Shown one piece after another: positions 35,451 to 43,748 of a stretch of 44,081 nucleotides of DNA. The translations under genes were made by a program, and so were the position numbers. Location of the stretch: NCBI RefSeq assembly GCF_900102145.1, contig NZ_FNBC01000019.1, forward strand, positions 1 through 44,081. The letters run 5' to 3'. Position 1 is the stretch's first letter; every line of letters begins with the position of its first letter. This DNA is from Thermus arciformis (GTDB lineage: Bacteria; Deinococcota; Deinococci; Deinococcales; Thermaceae). The notes under the pieces were generated by a model that was not told where the DNA came from, made no database searches, and saw nothing but the letters and a program-made list of their open reading frames with translations.

Positions 35451-35783
35451 CTACTCCCGGCCCCGGGGGCCCGTCAAGGGCCAGGCGTAGTAGGGGGTCT
35501 CCACGAACTCGGGGGGGCCTCCCAGGTAGACCCGAAGCCCGGGCAGGACCAGGGTCTCCCCCTCCCACTCAAAGGCCAGGGGGTCCACCTCCAGGGGGTA
35601 GTGGAGGACGGCCTCCCTCGGAAGGCCAAGCCTCAGCCACTCGGGCGGGGAGACCCGCCCCACGAGGAGGTAGCGGGCCCGCCGCGGCCCCCCCTCGGTG
35701 TAGAGGAGGACCTCCTCCCCCAGGTCCAGGAGGAAGGCCCGCCGCCTTACGAAGAGCCTGGCCCTACGGGTCCAGGTAGACAT
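35451..35783 (-). CDS. Hypothetical protein at the end of the B12 transport operon
   Basis: 110 residues from the ATG at 35783, overlapping the end of the ATPase gene by 20 bases. No domain recognised: rich in Arg, Leu and Pro, with no membrane segment or metal motif (RARLFVRRRAFLLDLGEEV, then VSPPEWLRLGLPREAVLHYP). The overlap suggests it is the last gene of the btuFCD operon and so under the cobalamin riboswitch; a role in cobalamin handling is only a guess. The longer frame reading from 35975 is the shadow of the ATPase gene. Confidence 0.6.
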   Translation of the reverse strand: MSTWTRRARLFVRRRAFLLDLGEEVLLYTEGGPRRARYLLVGRVSPPEWLRLGLPREAVLHYPLEVDPLAFEWEGETLVLPGLRVYLGGPPEFVETPYYAWPLTGPRGRE

Positions 35784-36516
35784 GGGGCCTCTCCCCCAGG
35801 CGGACGACCCGGACCCCCGGCCCGTAGAGCCGGGCGAGGAGGGGTTCCTGCAGGACCGCTTCAGGCCTCCCCTCCGCCACCACCCTTCCCCCTTCCAGCA
35901 CCGCCACCCGGTGGGCGAGGGCCGCCTGGTTGGGGTCGTGGAGGACGGAAAGCACCCCGAGGCCCATCCCGGCAAGCCGCCTCAAAAGCCCCACCACCGC
36001 CCCCTGGTGCTCCAGGTCCAAGAAGGTGGTGGGCTCGTCCAGGAGGAGGTACCTGGGCCTCCCCGCCAGGGCCCGGGCCAGGAGGACCCGCTGCCTCTCC
36101 CCGCCCGAGAGGGTGCCGAGGAGCCTCCCCCGAAAAGCGGAAGCCCCGGTGACCTCGAGGGCCCAGTCCACCGCCTCCCGGTCCTCCCGCCCCTCCCGCC
36201 CCCAAAGCCCGAGGTGGGGAAGCCTCCCCAGGCGCACCACCTCCTCCACCAAAAGCCCCTCGGGGTAGGGGCCGCCCTGGGGGAGGTAGGCGAGGAGGCG
36301 GCCCCGCCCGTAGCTGCCGTGGACCCTAAGGGGCCTCCCCTCCAAAAGCACCTCTCCCCGCCTGGGCCTGAGGAGGCCCGCCATCGCCTTCAGGAGGGTG
36401 GTCTTCCCCGAGCCGTTGGGCCCGAGGAGGGCGAGCCACTCCCCCGGGCGCAGGAGGAGGTCCACGCCCTTTAGGGCGAAGGGCCCCACAATTCCCCTGG
36501 CCTCAAGCCCGCCCAC
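35764..36516 (-). CDS. btuD: Vitamin B12 ABC transporter ATPase BtuD
   Basis: 250 residues. Walker A GPNGSGKTTLLKAMAG, signature LSGGERQRVLLARALAG, Walker B YLLLDEPTTFLDL and switch histidine SVLHDPN are all intact. It belongs to the FepC/BtuD group of siderophore and cobalamin importers. The GTG start overlaps the permease end by 14 bases. With btuC and btuF it forms a cobalamin importer; the substrate is supported by the riboswitch upstream of the operon. Confidence 0.88.
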   Translation of the reverse strand: MGGLEARGIVGPFALKGVDLLLRPGEWLALLGPNGSGKTTLLKAMAGLLRPRRGEVLLEGRPLRVHGSYGRGRLLAYLPQGGPYPEGLLVEEVVRLGRLPHLGLWGREGREDREAVDWALEVTGASAFRGRLLGTLSGGERQRVLLARALAGRPRYLLLDEPTTFLDLEHQGAVVGLLRRLAGMGLGVLSVLHDPNQAALAHRVAVLEGGRVVAEGRPEAVLQEPLLARLYGPGVRVVRLGERPHVYLDP

Positions 36517-37531
36517 GCCGCCTCCACATGAGGTAGAGGAAGAAGGGCCCCCCGAGGAGGGTGGTGACCACGCCCACGGGAAGCTCCGCGGGCCGGGCGA
36601 GGGTGCGGGCGAGGAGGTCGGCCAGGGCGAGGAGGGCCCCGCCCCCCAGGGCGCTGGCCGGGAGGAGGAGGCGGTAGTCCTCCCCCAGAAGCCGCCTCAG
36701 CATGTGGGGCACCACCAGGCCCACGAAGCCGATGATCCCCGCCTGGGCCACGGCGGAGGCGGTGAGGAGGCTCGCCGCCCCGAGGAGGAGAAGCTTTAGG
36801 CCCTCCAAGGGAAGCCCGAGGCTTTTCGCCGTCTCCTCCCCAAGCTGCAAGGCGTTGAGGACCCTTCCCAGGAGGAAAAGGGGAGGCAGGGCGAGGAGGA
36901 GGGCCAGGGCCAAGGCCCGCACCCCCGCCCAGCCCACGAAGGCCAGGTTGCCCAGGGTGTAGGCGAAGACGGCCCGCACCCGGTCGGCGTCCTGCATCAT
37001 CAGGTAGGTGGTGAGCCCGGTGAGGACGCTCCCCACCACCACCCCGGCGAGCACGAGCTCCCCCGTGCGGGCCACCCCCCCCGCCAGGACCAGGGTGAGG
37101 AGGGTGGCCAAAAGGGCCCCAAGGAAGCCGAAGAAGGTGGCGGAGAAGGGGAGGTGCTGGAAGACGGCGTGCTGGGCGAAGGCGGGGGAAAGCCCCCCCA
37201 AGAGGACGGCGAAGAGGGTCACGGCGAAGGCCGCCCCCGAGGCGGAGCCCATGAGGTAGGGGTCGGCCAGGGGGTTGCGGAAGAGCCCCTGGAAGGCGGC
37301 CCCCGAGACCGCCAAGGCCCCCCCCACCAACATCCCCCCCAGGACCCGGGGCAGGCGGAGCTCGGTGACGATGGGGTTTTCCTCCAGGCCCAGGAGGGCC
37401 CGGACCACCGCCTCCGGGGGCAGGGCCACCGCCCCGAAGGCGAGGCCCAGGACCAAGGCCCCGAGGAGGAGGAAGAGGAGCCAGGCGAAGACCAGGCCCC
37501 GCCTTACGGCCAGGGGAAGGCTTAGGGTCAT
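36503..37531 (-). CDS. btuC: Vitamin B12 ABC transporter permease BtuC
   Basis: 342 residues with about ten membrane helices. Family blocks: LRLPRVLGGMLVGGALAVSGA, FRNPLADPYLMGSASGAAF, AGVVVGSVLTGL and GFVGLVVPHMLRRLLGEDYR, as in FecCD/BtuC permeases. It forms the membrane channel with BtuD. The ATG overlaps the btuF stop (ATGA), so translation is coupled. Confidence 0.88.
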   Translation of the reverse strand: MTLSLPLAVRRGLVFAWLLFLLLGALVLGLAFGAVALPPEAVVRALLGLEENPIVTELRLPRVLGGMLVGGALAVSGAAFQGLFRNPLADPYLMGSASGAAFAVTLFAVLLGGLSPAFAQHAVFQHLPFSATFFGFLGALLATLLTLVLAGGVARTGELVLAGVVVGSVLTGLTTYLMMQDADRVRAVFAYTLGNLAFVGWAGVRALALALLLALPPLFLLGRVLNALQLGEETAKSLGLPLEGLKLLLLGAASLLTASAVAQAGIIGFVGLVVPHMLRRLLGEDYRLLLPASALGGGALLALADLLARTLARPAELPVGVVTTLLGGPFFLYLMWRRRGRA

Positions 37532-38385
37532 GGCCTGCCGTGGAAGCAGTCCACGAGGAGCCTCAGGCCCTGGGCCACCCGGGGGCCGGGGCGGGAGAGG
37601 AGGCTGTCCTCGCCCCCGGTGTAGACGCAGATCCGGCCCGCGCGCACCGCCCGGACCCGGTCCCAGCCGGGGCGCTTGCGGATGGTCTCCAGGGCGTTCG
37701 GGTAGGTGGCCACGATGACCTCGGGGTCCTTCTCCACCACGAACTCGGGGGCGATCTTGGGGAAGAGGCCGAGCTCCTTGGGGACGATGTTCACCCCCCG
37801 GGCCTTTTGGATGAGAACCCCGATGAAGCTCTCGGGGCCCACGGTGTAGGGGGTGGGGTCAATCTCGTAGTAGACCCGGGGGCGGGACTTGGCCTTGGCC
37901 GCCCGGGCCTCCTCCTGGTAGACCTCCTTCTGGATCTGGGCCACGAGCCGCTCGGCCTGGGCCTCGAGGCCAAGAAGCCTCCCCAGGGTGCGGACGGTGC
38001 GGAAGATGTCCTCGTAGGTCTCCGTCCTCACGGCGTAGACCGTAAGCCCCGCCCTTTCCAGGGTCTCGTAGAGCCTCCCGTACTTGGAGACCAGGACCAG
38101 GTCGGGCTTGAGGGAGACGATGAGCTCGGGGTTGGGGTTGTAGAGGCCGCCCGCCTTGGGAAGCTTTTTGACGCTTTCCGGCCAGTCGGAGTAGTCGTCC
38201 GTGGCCACGATGCGGTCGCAGGCCCCCAGGGCGCAGACCGTCTCCGTGACCGAGGGCAGCATGGTGACGATGCGCTTGGGCGGGGCCTTGAGGGTGACCG
38301 TGCGCCCCAGGTCGTCCTGCAGGGTGAGGGGAAAGGCGAAGGCCAAGGCCAGTAGAAGCGAGAGCGCCGCCAAGAGTCTTTTCAT
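37528..38385 (-). CDS. btuF: Cobalamin-binding periplasmic protein BtuF
   Basis: 285 residues from the ATG at 38385, chosen for the GGGAGGT ribosome-binding site and signal peptide MKRLLAALSLLLALAFA. Family start TLQDDLGRTVTLKAPPKRIV followed by LPSVTETVCALGA; GLYNPNPELIVSLKPDLVLV is typical of the BtuF/FhuD class. It captures B12 outside the membrane and hands it to BtuCD. First gene of the operon behind a cobalamin riboswitch. The frame extends upstream through the riboswitch but is not translated there. Confidence 0.9.
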   Translation of the reverse strand: MKRLLAALSLLLALAFAFPLTLQDDLGRTVTLKAPPKRIVTMLPSVTETVCALGACDRIVATDDYSDWPESVKKLPKAGGLYNPNPELIVSLKPDLVLVSKYGRLYETLERAGLTVYAVRTETYEDIFRTVRTLGRLLGLEAQAERLVAQIQKEVYQEEARAAKAKSRPRVYYEIDPTPYTVGPESFIGVLIQKARGVNIVPKELGLFPKIAPEFVVEKDPEVIVATYPNALETIRKRPGWDRVRAVRAGRICVYTGGEDSLLSRPGPRVAQGLRLLVDCFHGRP

Positions 38386-38431
38386 GCCTACCTCCCTAAG
38401 GCCGCTAGGGCCAGGCCCGGGGGAGGTAGGG

Positions 38432-38456
38432 AAAAACCCCTGCCGGGAGGCAGGGG
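38432..38456 (-). terminator. Intrinsic terminator of the cobalamin riboswitch
   Basis: On the minus strand CCCCTGCC-tccc-GGCAGGGG is followed by TTTTT, between the aptamer and the btuF ribosome-binding site. This is the expression platform: B12 binding would favour this terminator and lower importer synthesis. Confidence 0.85.
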
Positions 38457-38514
38457 CTAAAGGCAAACGCCGTTTATCCCCCACTTCTCCCCCATCCGCG
38501 TGAGGTGCCCGCCC

Positions 38515-38690
38515 CGGGGAAGGGCGGACGGCCCTGGCAGGCATTCGGGCTTCCGGCCTACGACGAAGGGCGTGACGCGCGACCGGTTACCGTTGCGGGA
38601 CAGCGCCGGACTTGCACCGGACTTCCCCACTTTAAGCCTGGACTACGCGCCCAGGCACCAGGGCAACGGGACCTGGCTTTGGGGCCCTAG
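38515..38690 (-). ncRNA. Cobalamin (B12) riboswitch aptamer
   Basis: The minus strand carries the core GGTGCAAGTCCGGCGCTG (from 38618) continuing into TCCCGCAACGGTAACCGG, near-identical to the canonical cobalamin riboswitch core. The B12 box GAAGCCCGAATGCCTGCC ends at 38536. It precedes btuFCD and a terminator. Outer ends are estimated from the paired arms (GGTGCCTGGGC near the 5' side) and may be off by 10-20 bases. Confidence 0.92.
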
Positions 38691-38691
38691 C

Positions 38692-38717
38692 GGGCCTTAG
38701 CCCTAAGGCTAAGGCCC
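38692..38717. other. Perfect 11-bp inverted repeat between riboswitch and ROK gene
   Basis: GGGCCTTAGCC (38692-38702), a four-base loop, then GGCTAAGGCCC (38707-38717). There is no T-run on either side. It lies between the divergent B12 operon and the ROK gene, and may be an operator or a transcription barrier. Confidence 0.5.
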
Positions 38718-38740
38718 GGGGAAGGTTCTGGCAAGGGGGC

Positions 38741-38788
38741 TTGACAAGGAAGGCCCGGGGTGGTTTCTTAGTCCTGAGAACGAACTAA
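38741..38788 (+). promoter_or_regulatory. ROK gene promoter and probable autoregulatory operator
   Basis: TTGACA at 38741-38746 is a clear -35 box; the -10 (about 38764-38770) is weak. TTAGT at 38768-38772 and ACTAA at 38784-38788 form the outer arms of a site resembling the TTAGTTT...AAACTAA operators of XylR-type ROK repressors, overlapping the start codon. Confidence 0.5.
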
Positions 38789-39990
38789 TGGGGGCGAGGG
38801 TGCGCAAGGGAGACACGCAAGAAATCCGCAGGCTGAACCGCCGGGCCATCCTGGAGCACCTGCGCCAAGGCCCCCTGACCCGCGCGGAGCTCTCCCGGCG
38901 CACCGGCCTGGCCAAAAGCGCCATAAGCCGCTTGGTGGACGAGCTTTTGCAGGAAGGCCTCTTGGAGGAAGGGGCCTTCACCTCTCCCCCCCTGGGGCGG
39001 CCCGGCACCCTCCTGCACCTCCGGCCCCGGGCCCGCTTCGCCCTGGGGGCGGAGCTGGGCGTGGAGGGGACCGTCCTCCTCGCCCTGGACTGGCGCGGGG
39101 AGGTCCTCTGGGCCCGGGAGTGGCGGCATGACCCCCACGCCGGACCCGAGGAGCGGCTAGACCGGCTCCGGCAGGAGGTCTTGCCCCGGGCTACGGGGGC
39201 CTTGGGCCTGGGCTTCACCCTGCCCGGGGTGGTGGGAGACCGCCTCCTCCTGGCCCCGAACCTGGGTTGGCGGGACCTGGACCTCAGGCCCCTCCTCTCC
39301 GGTTTCCCCCTAGCCGTGGCCATGGAAAACGACGCCAAGGCCTCGGCCCTTTCCGAGGTCTTCTTCCACGGGGAGGCCAACCTGGCCTACGTGGTGCTGA
39401 GCACCGGGCTAGGGGTTGGGGTGGTGGCAGAAGGCCGCCTCCTGCGGGGGGCCAACGGGGCGGCGGGGGAGCTCGGCCACTGGCTGGGCCCGGGGGAAAG
39501 GGCCTGCGCCTGTGGCCGCGTGGGGTGCCTGGAAACGGCCCTGGGCCTGGGCACCCTCCTGGCCCACCACCAGGCCCTGGGGGGGAGGGCGGAGGACCTC
39601 GAGGCCCTCCTCCACCTGGCCCGGCAAGGGGACCCCCTTGCCTTACAGGCCCTCGCCCACCTGGGAGAGGCCCTGGGCCGCTTCCTGGCCAACCTCGCCG
39701 TGGCCTACGACCCTGCCCTGGTGGTGGTGGGGGGCAAGGCGGCGGAGTTTTTCCCTTTCCTGGAGGCTTCCCTGCGCCGGTCCCTGGAAGCCCACGCCTT
39801 CGTGGAGGCCCACCGAGCCCTTCCCGTGCGCCCCTCGGTCTACGGGCACCTGGCCCCGGCGGTGGGCGGGGCCAGCCTCTTCCTGGCGCGGTTTCTTGAG
39901 CTGGGCGGCCTGTGGGCGGAAAGCCCACGTCGCAATGGAGGTAGGTATGAGGAAGTGGCTTTTGGCGATCGGCGTGGCCTTGGGGCTTAG
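38788..39990 (+). CDS. ROK-family transcriptional regulator (NagC/XylR type)
   Basis: 400 residues. The N-terminal winged helix [20 protein letters not shown] and [20 protein letters not shown] binds DNA. The ROK sugar-binding part has [18 protein letters not shown] (catalytic-type Asp region), [20 protein letters not shown], and the zinc motif [10 protein letters not shown] after GELGHW. It most likely represses the adjacent sugar transporter in the absence of sugar. The 3' end overlaps the binding-protein gene by 44 bases, an unusually long same-strand overlap. Confidence 0.87.
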   Translation: MGARVRKGDTQEIRRLNRRAILEHLRQGPLTRAELSRRTGLAKSAISRLVDELLQEGLLEEGAFTSPPLGRPGTLLHLRPRARFALGAELGVEGTVLLALDWRGEVLWAREWRHDPHAGPEERLDRLRQEVLPRATGALGLGFTLPGVVGDRLLLAPNLGWRDLDLRPLLSGFPLAVAMENDAKASALSEVFFHGEANLAYVVLSTGLGVGVVAEGRLLRGANGAAGELGHWLGPGERACACGRVGCLETALGLGTLLAHHQALGGRAEDLEALLHLARQGDPLALQALAHLGEALGRFLANLAVAYDPALVVVGGKAAEFFPFLEASLRRSLEAHAFVEAHRALPVRPSVYGHLAPAVGGASLFLARFLELGGLWAESPRRNGGRYEEVAFGDRRGLGA

Positions 39991-41182
39991 CGCCCTGGCC
40001 CAGACGGGCAAGCTGGAGATCTTCTCCTGGTGGGCGGGGGACGAGGGGCCGGCCCTCGAGGCCCTCATCAAGCTCTACAAGCAGAAGTACCCCGGGGTGG
40101 AGGTCATCAACGCCACCGTGACCGGGGGGGCCGGGGTCAACGCCAAGGCGGTCCTGAAGACCCGCATGCTGGGCGGCGACCCGCCGGACACCTTCCAGGT
40201 GCACGCGGGGCAGGAACTCATCGGCACCTGGGTGGTGGCGGACCGGATGGAGGACCTCACGGGGCTCTTCCGTCAGGAGGGCTGGCTGCAGGCCTTCCCC
40301 AAGGGACTCATTGACCTCCTCTCCTACAAGGGCGGCATCTGGAGCGTCCCCGTGAACATCCACCGCTCCAACGTCATGTGGTACATCCCCGCCAAGCTCC
40401 GGGAGTGGGGCGTAACACCCCCCAAGACCTGGGCCGAGTTCCTGGCCACCTGCGAAACCCTGAAGAAGAAGGGCCTCCAGGCTCCTTTGGCCCTGGGGGA
40501 GAACTGGACCCAGCAGCACCTCTGGGAGAGCGTGGCCCTGGCCACCTTGGGGCCGGAGGGCTGGAACAACCTCTGGAACGGGAAGCTGAAGTTCACCGAC
40601 CCCAAGGCGGTGGCCGTTTGGGAAACCTTTGGTAAGGTCCTGGACTGCGCCAACAAGGACGCCGCCGGCCTCTCCTGGCAGCAGGCCGTGGACCGGGTGG
40701 TGCAGGGCCAGGCCGCCTTCAACATCATGGGCGACTGGGCCGCGGGCTATATGGCCACCACCTTGAAGCTCCGCCCGGGCACGGACTTCGCCTGGGCCCC
40801 TTCCCCCGGCACCTCCGGGGTCTTCATGATGCTCTCCGACTCCTTCGGCCTGCCCAAGGGGGCCAAGAACCGCCAGAACGCCCTTAACTGGCTTAAGCTC
40901 GTGGGCTCCAAGGAGGGGCAGGACACCTTCAACCCCCTCAAAGGCTCCATCGCCGCCCGGCTGGACTCCGACCCCGCCAAGTACAACGCCTACGGCCAGT
41001 CGGCCATGAAGGACTGGAAGTCCAACCGCATCGTGGGCTCCCTGGTCCACGGGGCGGTGGCGCCCGAGAGCTTCATGAGCCAGTTTGGCACCGTGATGGA
41101 AATCTTCCTGCAGAGCAGGAACCCCCAAGCCGCCGCGAACGCCGCCCAGGCCATCGCGAGCCAGGTGGGCTTAGGCCGCTAA
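39947..41182 (+). CDS. Glucose/galactose-type ABC transporter substrate-binding protein
   Basis: 411 residues with signal peptide [19 protein letters not shown]; the ATG at 39947 has GGAGGT upstream, while an in-frame ATG at 39935 lacks one. [66 protein letters not shown] and [12 protein letters not shown] are nearly the same as the T. thermophilus glucose/galactose-binding protein of known structure (from memory), so glucose is the likely ligand. A strong terminator hairpin follows, which would keep this protein more abundant than the permeases. Confidence 0.88.
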   Translation: MRKWLLAIGVALGLSALAQTGKLEIFSWWAGDEGPALEALIKLYKQKYPGVEVINATVTGGAGVNAKAVLKTRMLGGDPPDTFQVHAGQELIGTWVVADRMEDLTGLFRQEGWLQAFPKGLIDLLSYKGGIWSVPVNIHRSNVMWYIPAKLREWGVTPPKTWAEFLATCETLKKKGLQAPLALGENWTQQHLWESVALATLGPEGWNNLWNGKLKFTDPKAVAVWETFGKVLDCANKDAAGLSWQQAVDRVVQGQAAFNIMGDWAAGYMATTLKLRPGTDFAWAPSPGTSGVFMMLSDSFGLPKGAKNRQNALNWLKLVGSKEGQDTFNPLKGSIAARLDSDPAKYNAYGQSAMKDWKSNRIVGSLVHGAVAPESFMSQFGTVMEIFLQSRNPQAAANAAQAIASQVGLGR

Positions 41183-41190
41183 GCGCGTGG

Positions 41191-41223
41191 AACCCGTGGG
41201 GGCTAAAGCCCCCACGGGTTTTT
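41191..41223 (+). terminator. Hairpin with T-run between binding protein and permease genes
   Basis: A perfect 13-bp stem, AACCCGTGGGGGC (41191-41203) with GCCCCCACGGGTT (41208-41220), loop TAAA, followed by TTT. It is probably a partial terminator or mRNA stabiliser that gives more binding protein than permease. Confidence 0.8.
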
Positions 41224-41233
41224 CGGAGGAAAC

Positions 41234-42343
41234 GTGCGCGACCGCATCACGGCCTTTTTGGTCCTCCTCCCCTCCTTGGTGGCGGTGGGGGTCTTCGTCT
41301 ACGGCTTCATCGGGCAAAACCTTTGGGCCTCCCTCACCGACTGGGGGCGAAACCCCGCCCAAGCCCTGGCCCTACGGCCCGAGCTCAAGTTCGTGGGCCT
41401 GGAGAACTACCGCGAGCTTTTCACCGGCTTCGTGGACATGCGCTTCCGCCAAAGCGTGGTGAACTTGATCTTCTTCACCCTCTTCTTCATGGCGGGAAGC
41501 CTGGGGCTTGGGCTCCTCCTGGCCCTGGCTTTGGACCGAAGCCCGAAGGGGGAAGGGTTCTTCCGCACCGTCTTCCTTTTCCCCATGGCCCTTTCCTTCG
41601 TGGTCACGGGGACGATTTGGCGCTGGCTCCTCCAACCCCAAGGGGGGGTGAACGTCTTGCCCACCCTCGTTGGCCTCCCGCCCCTCTCCTTCCCCTGGCT
41701 CACCACCCGGGACCAGGTCCTGGTCTTTGACTGGAACGCCCTCCCCTTCTACACCGCCTTGGTGGTGGGCCTCGTCCTCCTCTACCTGGCCTGGCGGGCC
41801 CATCGGGAGGGGGAGCCCAAACGCCTCGCCTGGAGCCTCCTCGCCGCGGGGATCCTCTTCCTCTGGGCCTTCACGGTGGGGCGGGGCCTCCACCTTCTCC
41901 CCTACCCCGAGCCCCACGGCTTCAGCCTGGCCCTGGTGGGGGTCATCCTGGCGGCGGTGTGGCAGATGTCGGGCTACACCATGGCCCTCTACCTGGCGGG
42001 CCTCCGGGGCATCCCCGTGGAGGTGCTGGAGGCCGCCAAGGTGGACGGGGCCAGCGAGTGGCAGACCTACCGCCACGTGATCTTCCCCCTCCTGGCCCCC
42101 ATCACCCTCTCGGCCATGATCGTCCTCGGGCACATCGCCCTGAAGATCTTTGACCTCATCTTCGCCATGGCGGGGCTGGACTACGCCCCCACGGACGTGC
42201 CCGCCATCTACATGTACCTCTTGGCCTTCCGGGGGAACCAGTTCGCCAAGGGCGCCGCCATCGGCCTCCTCCTCCTCCTCCTGGTGGCGGTGGTGGTGGT
42301 CCCCTACCTGGCGAGCCAGCTCAGGAAGGAGGTGCGGCGCTGA
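41234..42343 (+). CDS. Sugar ABC transporter permease (MalF/GlcT type)
   Basis: 369 residues with a hydrophobic N terminus, at least six membrane segments and a large loop (residues about 145-215). The inner-membrane EAA loop [20 protein letters not shown] is the ATPase docking site. GTG start at 41234 with GGAGGA upstream, only 11 bases after the terminator. Its stop overlaps the second permease start (TGATG). Confidence 0.88.
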   Translation: MRDRITAFLVLLPSLVAVGVFVYGFIGQNLWASLTDWGRNPAQALALRPELKFVGLENYRELFTGFVDMRFRQSVVNLIFFTLFFMAGSLGLGLLLALALDRSPKGEGFFRTVFLFPMALSFVVTGTIWRWLLQPQGGVNVLPTLVGLPPLSFPWLTTRDQVLVFDWNALPFYTALVVGLVLLYLAWRAHREGEPKRLAWSLLAAGILFLWAFTVGRGLHLLPYPEPHGFSLALVGVILAAVWQMSGYTMALYLAGLRGIPVEVLEAAKVDGASEWQTYRHVIFPLLAPITLSAMIVLGHIALKIFDLIFAMAGLDYAPTDVPAIYMYLLAFRGNQFAKGAAIGLLLLLLVAVVVVPYLASQLRKEVRR

Positions 42344-43149
42344 TGGGGCGGGCCCTCCTCTACGCTTTTCTCCTCCTGGCCACCCTCTTTTTCCTCCTGC
42401 CGGTGTACCTGGTGGTCCTCACCGCCCTCAAGGAGCCCGCCAAGATCACCCTGGACACCGTGTGGCGCTGGCCGGACCCGGTCTACTGGGAAAGCTTCCG
42501 GATCGCCTGGGAGGCCTTCCGGCCCAAGTTCCAAAACTCCCTGGTCCTGGCCCTCACGGCCACGGCCCTCTCCGCCCTGGTGGGGGCGCTAAACGGCTAC
42601 GTGCTGGCCAAGTGGCCCTTTAGGGGCTCAGGCCTCCTCTTCGCCCTCATGCTCTTCGGCATGTTCATCCCCTACCAGAGCATCCTCATCCCCCTCTTCC
42701 AGTTTGTGAAGGCCATCGGGCTTTACGGGACGCTTTGGGGCTTGATCCTGGTCCACGTGGTCTACGGCATCCCCATCGTCACCCTGATTTTCAAAAACTA
42801 CTACAGCGAAATCCCCGACGAGCTGGTGGAGGCGGCCCGCATTGACGGGGCGGGGTTCTTCGCCATCTTCCGCCACGTGATCCTGCCCCTCTCTGTCCCC
42901 GCCTTCGTGGTGGTGGCCATCTGGCAGTTCACGCAGATCTGGAACGAGTTCCTTTTCGCCGTGACCCTCACCCGGCCCGAGAGCCAGCCCATCACCGTGG
43001 CCCTGGCCCAGCTTGCGGGAGGCGAGGCGGTGAAGTGGAACCTGCCCATGGCCGGGGCCATCCTGGCCGCCCTGCCCACCCTGTTGGTCTACGTCTTCCT
43101 GGGCCGCTACTTCCTGAGGGGGCTCCTCGCCGGGTCCGTCAAGGGCTGA
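42343..43149 (+). CDS. Sugar ABC transporter permease (MalG/GlcU type)
   Basis: 268 residues with six membrane segments; the EAA loop is [20 protein letters not shown]. It pairs with the previous permease. No ATPase gene follows; in T. thermophilus one MalK-type ATPase is known to serve several sugar importers, so the energy subunit is probably encoded elsewhere. The end overlaps the convergent protoglobin gene by 11 bases. Confidence 0.88.
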   Translation: MGRALLYAFLLLATLFFLLPVYLVVLTALKEPAKITLDTVWRWPDPVYWESFRIAWEAFRPKFQNSLVLALTATALSALVGALNGYVLAKWPFRGSGLLFALMLFGMFIPYQSILIPLFQFVKAIGLYGTLWGLILVHVVYGIPIVTLIFKNYYSEIPDELVEAARIDGAGFFAIFRHVILPLSVPAFVVVAIWQFTQIWNEFLFAVTLTRPESQPITVALAQLAGGEAVKWNLPMAGAILAALPTLLVYVFLGRYFLRGLLAGSVKG

Positions 43150-43747
43150 TCTGGGCGAGGAGGGCCGCCGCCGCCATCTGGGCTTTCTGGGCAAAGGCCT
43201 CGGGGTCCTGGCGGTCCGAAAGGGCTAGGGCCTCGAGGTAGCCCTGAAGGTACTCCTCGGCAATGAGGGCCGTGGCGGTGAAGGCCAGGCGGCGCCAGGC
43301 GTCCTCCAAAGCCCGGGCCTCCTCGGGAGGAAGGTGGGCCCGGGCTTTCTCGGACACCTTTTCCGTAACCCAGTTCCACATGGCGGCCATCATGGCGTTG
43401 GTCACGCCCCGGCGCACGTGCACCAAGCCCACCAGGGCCTGCCAGGCGAAGTACTGGCCATTGAAGGGGCCCCGGATGGTGCGCAGGTACCAGTCCCTAA
43501 GGGTCTTTTCCCGCGCCGGACGTTCCCCTTCCCTAAAGATTTTCCGGGTAGCTGGATGGCCGAAGAGGGTGTCGTAAAACCCCTGGACGAGCTCCTCCGT
43601 CCAGGAGGCCATGAGGTCCGCGTGACGGGCCAAAACCTTTCCGTCCTCCAGAGGGCGGAAGCGGGCTTTGGGAGGAAGCTGGTTCCAAATCTCCTGGGCG
43701 ATCTGGTAGAAGCGGGCGAGGTTCTTCTCCGTCACGTCCTCTAGCAT
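43139..43747 (-). CDS. Protoglobin (globin-coupled-sensor-type single-domain heme protein)
   Basis: 202 residues, the normal length for bacterial protoglobins. The globin core includes [19 protein letters not shown], then [15 protein letters not shown], and the proximal heme histidine in [17 protein letters not shown]. It would bind O2, CO or NO and may sense or detoxify them. The ATG lies directly against the IS982 terminal repeat, so its native promoter, leader and possibly first codons are gone, and expression must come from within the IS, if at all. Confidence 0.85.
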   Translation of the reverse strand: MLEDVTEKNLARFYQIAQEIWNQLPPKARFRPLEDGKVLARHADLMASWTEELVQGFYDTLFGHPATRKIFREGERPAREKTLRDWYLRTIRGPFNGQYFAWQALVGLVHVRRGVTNAMMAAMWNWVTEKVSEKARAHLPPEEARALEDAWRRLAFTATALIAEEYLQGYLEALALSDRQDPEAFAQKAQMAAAALLAQISP

Positions 43748-43748
43748 A

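Noticed and set aside
38500-38700. Small plus-strand frames of 61-66 codons
   Set aside because: They lie on the opposite strand of the cobalamin riboswitch, whose conserved core explains the sequence.
39284-41128. 614-codon minus-strand frame opposite the ROK and sugar-binding protein genes
   Set aside because: No motifs, low-complexity Gly/Pro-rich sequence; the plus strand has clear families, a signal peptide and ribosome-binding sites.
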